Below are positions 62,476-64,000 of a DNA stretch of 64,000 nt, piece by piece. The translations under genes were made by a program, and so were the position numbers. The DNA comes from Streptomyces dysideae (lineage in GTDB: Bacteria; Actinomycetota; Actinomycetes; Streptomycetales; Streptomycetaceae). Where the stretch lies: positions 1 through 64,000 of the forward strand of contig NZ_KQ949105.1 in assembly GCF_001514305.1 (NCBI RefSeq). Direction: 5' to 3'. The stretch's first letter is position 1. Each line of letters begins with the position of its first letter. Under the pieces are notes generated by a model. That model saw nothing but the letters and a program-made list of their open reading frames with translations, was not told the origin of the DNA and ran no database searches.

Positions 62476-62568
62476 ATGAACGTCGGAATGAACCGCACAA
62501 CCCTCGTGAACGGCGCCGTGGGGGCGGCCGCTTTGTCTCCGCTGAGCACCACACTGGACCGCTGGTGA
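62476..62568 (+). pseudogene. Leader remnant of a lost secreted-protein gene
   Basis: A 30-codon frame, MNVGMNRTTLVNGAVGAAAL and a few more residues, then TGA. It resembles the start of a Tat- or Sec-exported binding protein or glycosidase cut short. It follows the third operator-like palindrome by 128 bp. Evidence is thin. Confidence 0.3.
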
Positions 62569-62783
62569 TCCTGCTGTGGACCTCAGGCTGCGCCCGCGGA
62601 CGCCTCGGTGGTCGCGAGGGTCACCTCAGCGCACGTTCCCATGCCGGGAATCGTCGTCAGCAACTCAACCCGTCAGCGAAAGGGAGCCGGCTGCCTGGTG
62701 ACCTCCTCGCTCGTGCGGGCCTCGCGCGTGGTGACCGCGTCGATGGGGCCCAGCATGCCGTGGGCGAGGAATGCGCGGGCCGC

Positions 62784-62981
62784 TCAGTCCGCACACCGGC
62801 CTTGGCCGTCTCGGCCGGGACAAGAGGCGAGCTCGCCGGAGATCAGGGCCTCCGGCATCGCGCGGGCCGACTGGCCCGGAAGGCCGGAGACGTCCGCGGA
62901 CAGTCTGATCCCGGCATCTTCGAGAAACCGTTCCACCGCCTTGGTGCCGTGGGCCCGATCACGGGGGCGACGGCGAGACAC
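62784..62981 (-). pseudogene. Possible IS110-family transposase fragment
   Basis: The minus-strand reading KAVERFLEDAGIRLSADVSG and SARAMPEALISGE resembles the middle region of IS110/IS116 transposases (LLEDAGIKLS...GVSGRAMLEALIAGE). Flanking frames do not extend the match, so it is at best a short decayed piece. The remaining gap up to 63286 shows no supported gene. Confidence 0.4.
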
Positions 62982-63286
62982 CGGGCCAGGTCGTCCGGCT
63001 GCCGAACTCTGGCGGGATGCACGAGCGCCTCACCCGGCCGTGTTCGACGCCCCGTTGTTGAGGCGGAGGGCTCCCGCTCGTTGTCCTTGGTCCCCTCATC
63101 CGGACCGGTGCTGGTCGAGAACACCGTCTTCTCCACGAGCTCGACCGGGTTGGTCCGTTCCGCTGCGAGCAGCGCATACGCGGAGCAGCACGGAGGATCA
63201 AGCGGCCGCTCCCTCGGAGCCGTCAGCGGCAGGGCATCAGCCACGCCCGGTCCGCCCGGACCTTCTCACGATCTCAGGAGCACACG

Positions 63287-64000
63287 ATGTCACTGACAGA
63301 GTTCGCCATTGAAGAACTGGCGCGCTACCGACCGGAGTTGCCCCATCCGCACGACTTCGACGACTTCTGGAAGCGAACCCTCGCCGAAGCCCGTTCGTAT
63401 GGAGGGGCGGTGAAGGCCGAGCGGCTCACGGACCGCTTCCTGCTGCGCACCGTCGAGGTGGACGACGTACGCTTCCCCGGCTGGAACGGCGAGCCAGTGG
63501 CCGCCTGGCTGCTGCGCCCGCGCGGAGCCGAGGGCTCGCTGCCGGTCGTCGTCACCTACATCGGATACGGCGGCGGCCGCGGACTGCCCACCGATCACCT
63601 GCTCTGGTCTGCTGCCGGCTACGCGCAACTCGTGGTCGACAGCCGCGGCCAGGGGCATGACACGCCGGACCGGAGTGTGGGCGACGGCACGCAGTGGGCC
63701 GAAGGTTTCATGACCCGCGGCATCGAGTCCCCCGACAACCACTACTACCGGCGCCTGATCACCGACTGCGTCCGCGCCGTGGACGCCATCGCCGAGATGC
63801 CCGGACTCGACAGCGGTCGGATCGCCGTGGCGGGCGCCAGCCAGGGCGGCGGCCTGGCTCTCGCCGTCGCCGGGTTGACCGGGGACCGGGTGGCGGCCGT
63901 GCTGCCGGACGTCCCGTTCCTTTGCCACTTCCGGCACGCCGTGCAGATCAGCGGAGAGGGCCCCTATCCCGAGATCGTCAAGTACCTGCGCTGGCACAGC
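63287..64000 (+). CDS. Acetylxylan esterase (CE7/AXE1 family), runs off the window
   Basis: The first 238 residues of an AXE1-type alpha/beta hydrolase: RPELPHPHDFDDFWKRTLAE, VRFPGWNGEPVAAWLLRP, YIGYGGGRGLPTD, VVDSRGQGHD and the nucleophile Ser in VAGASQGGGLALAVAG. The acid and His of the triad lie beyond the window end. Family size (about 320 aa) suggests about 80 residues are missing. No signal peptide. ATG has AGGAG upstream. It removes acetyl groups from sugars or oligosaccharides, which fits acetylated xyloglucan or xylan. Confidence 0.9.
   Translation, partial: MSLTEFAIEELARYRPELPHPHDFDDFWKRTLAEARSYGGAVKAERLTDRFLLRTVEVDDVRFPGWNGEPVAAWLLRPRGAEGSLPVVVTYIGYGGGRGLPTDHLLWSAAGYAQLVVDSRGQGHDTPDRSVGDGTQWAEGFMTRGIESPDNHYYRRLITDCVRAVDAIAEMPGLDSGRIAVAGASQGGGLALAVAGLTGDRVAAVLPDVPFLCHFRHAVQISGEGPYPEIVKYLRWHS

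Noticed and set aside
1..64000. tRNA, rRNA or CRISPR arrays
   Set aside because: No cloverleaf-like tRNA sequence, rRNA stretch or regularly spaced direct repeats were noticed by eye; a tRNAscan or CRISPR search would confirm.

Overview
The window is high-GC actinobacterial DNA. Dense gene packing, frequent ATGA/GTGA overlaps, many GTG starts and the gene families present all point to Streptomyces or a close relative. It has two unrelated halves.

Left half, about 0.8 to 34.5 kb: a biosynthetic gene cluster for a chromoprotein-type enediyne. The core is the five-gene enediyne cassette unbL-unbV-unbU-pksE-tebC (13612-23831). It is read as one operon with overlapping or closely spaced genes and ends in an MFS exporter. 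A secreted apoprotein of the neocarzinostatin family is encoded at 800-1234. Its predicted mature form is 113 residues, with Cys at 37, 47, 88 and 93. Around the core lie two cytochromes P450, a SAM methyltransferase, a VOC-fold protein, and a minus-strand operon of SRPBCC protein, P450, DrrAB-like ABC exporter, sulfotransferase and alkylsulfatase-like metallo-beta-lactamase protein. HxlR and AraC regulators, two double-domain SRPBCC proteins, a divergent UbiB/ABC1 kinase-like protein, a free-standing ketoreductase that resembles the PKS's own KR domain, and two unrecognised proteins complete it. Two decayed copies of one IS3-family transposase lie in opposite orientation at the edges (42-575 and 32290-32534). 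The right copy abuts a phytoene-desaturase-like gene that has lost its FAD-binding N-terminus. Most auxiliary genes I associate with known nine-membered enediyne clusters are not visible, so the product is either non-canonical or encoded partly outside the window.

Right half, 34.7 to 64 kb: a plant-polysaccharide utilisation locus, best explained by xyloglucan. It has two secreted GH5 endoglucanases with X2-type modules, two GH31 enzymes (one closely resembling alpha-xylosidase YicI), GH2 and GH42 beta-galactosidases, a GH3 beta-glycosidase, a GH43 enzyme, a GH29 alpha-L-fucosidase plus a decayed second one, a CUT1-type ABC importer, two LacI regulators and the start of a CE7-type acetylxylan esterase. 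An identical palindrome, GAAGCGCTTC, occurs twice between the divergent importer and GH3-GH31 operons and once more at 62337, before a decayed gene. It is a good candidate operator for a LacI regulator.

Proposed working of the left half: PKSE and TebC make the polyene. The Unb proteins, P450s and methyltransferase may take part in maturation. The apoprotein would bind and protect the chromophore outside the cell, and the sulfotransferase/sulfatase pair plus ABC exporter could form a separate protection or activation cycle. All functions are read from sequence and family recognition only; no database search was run.
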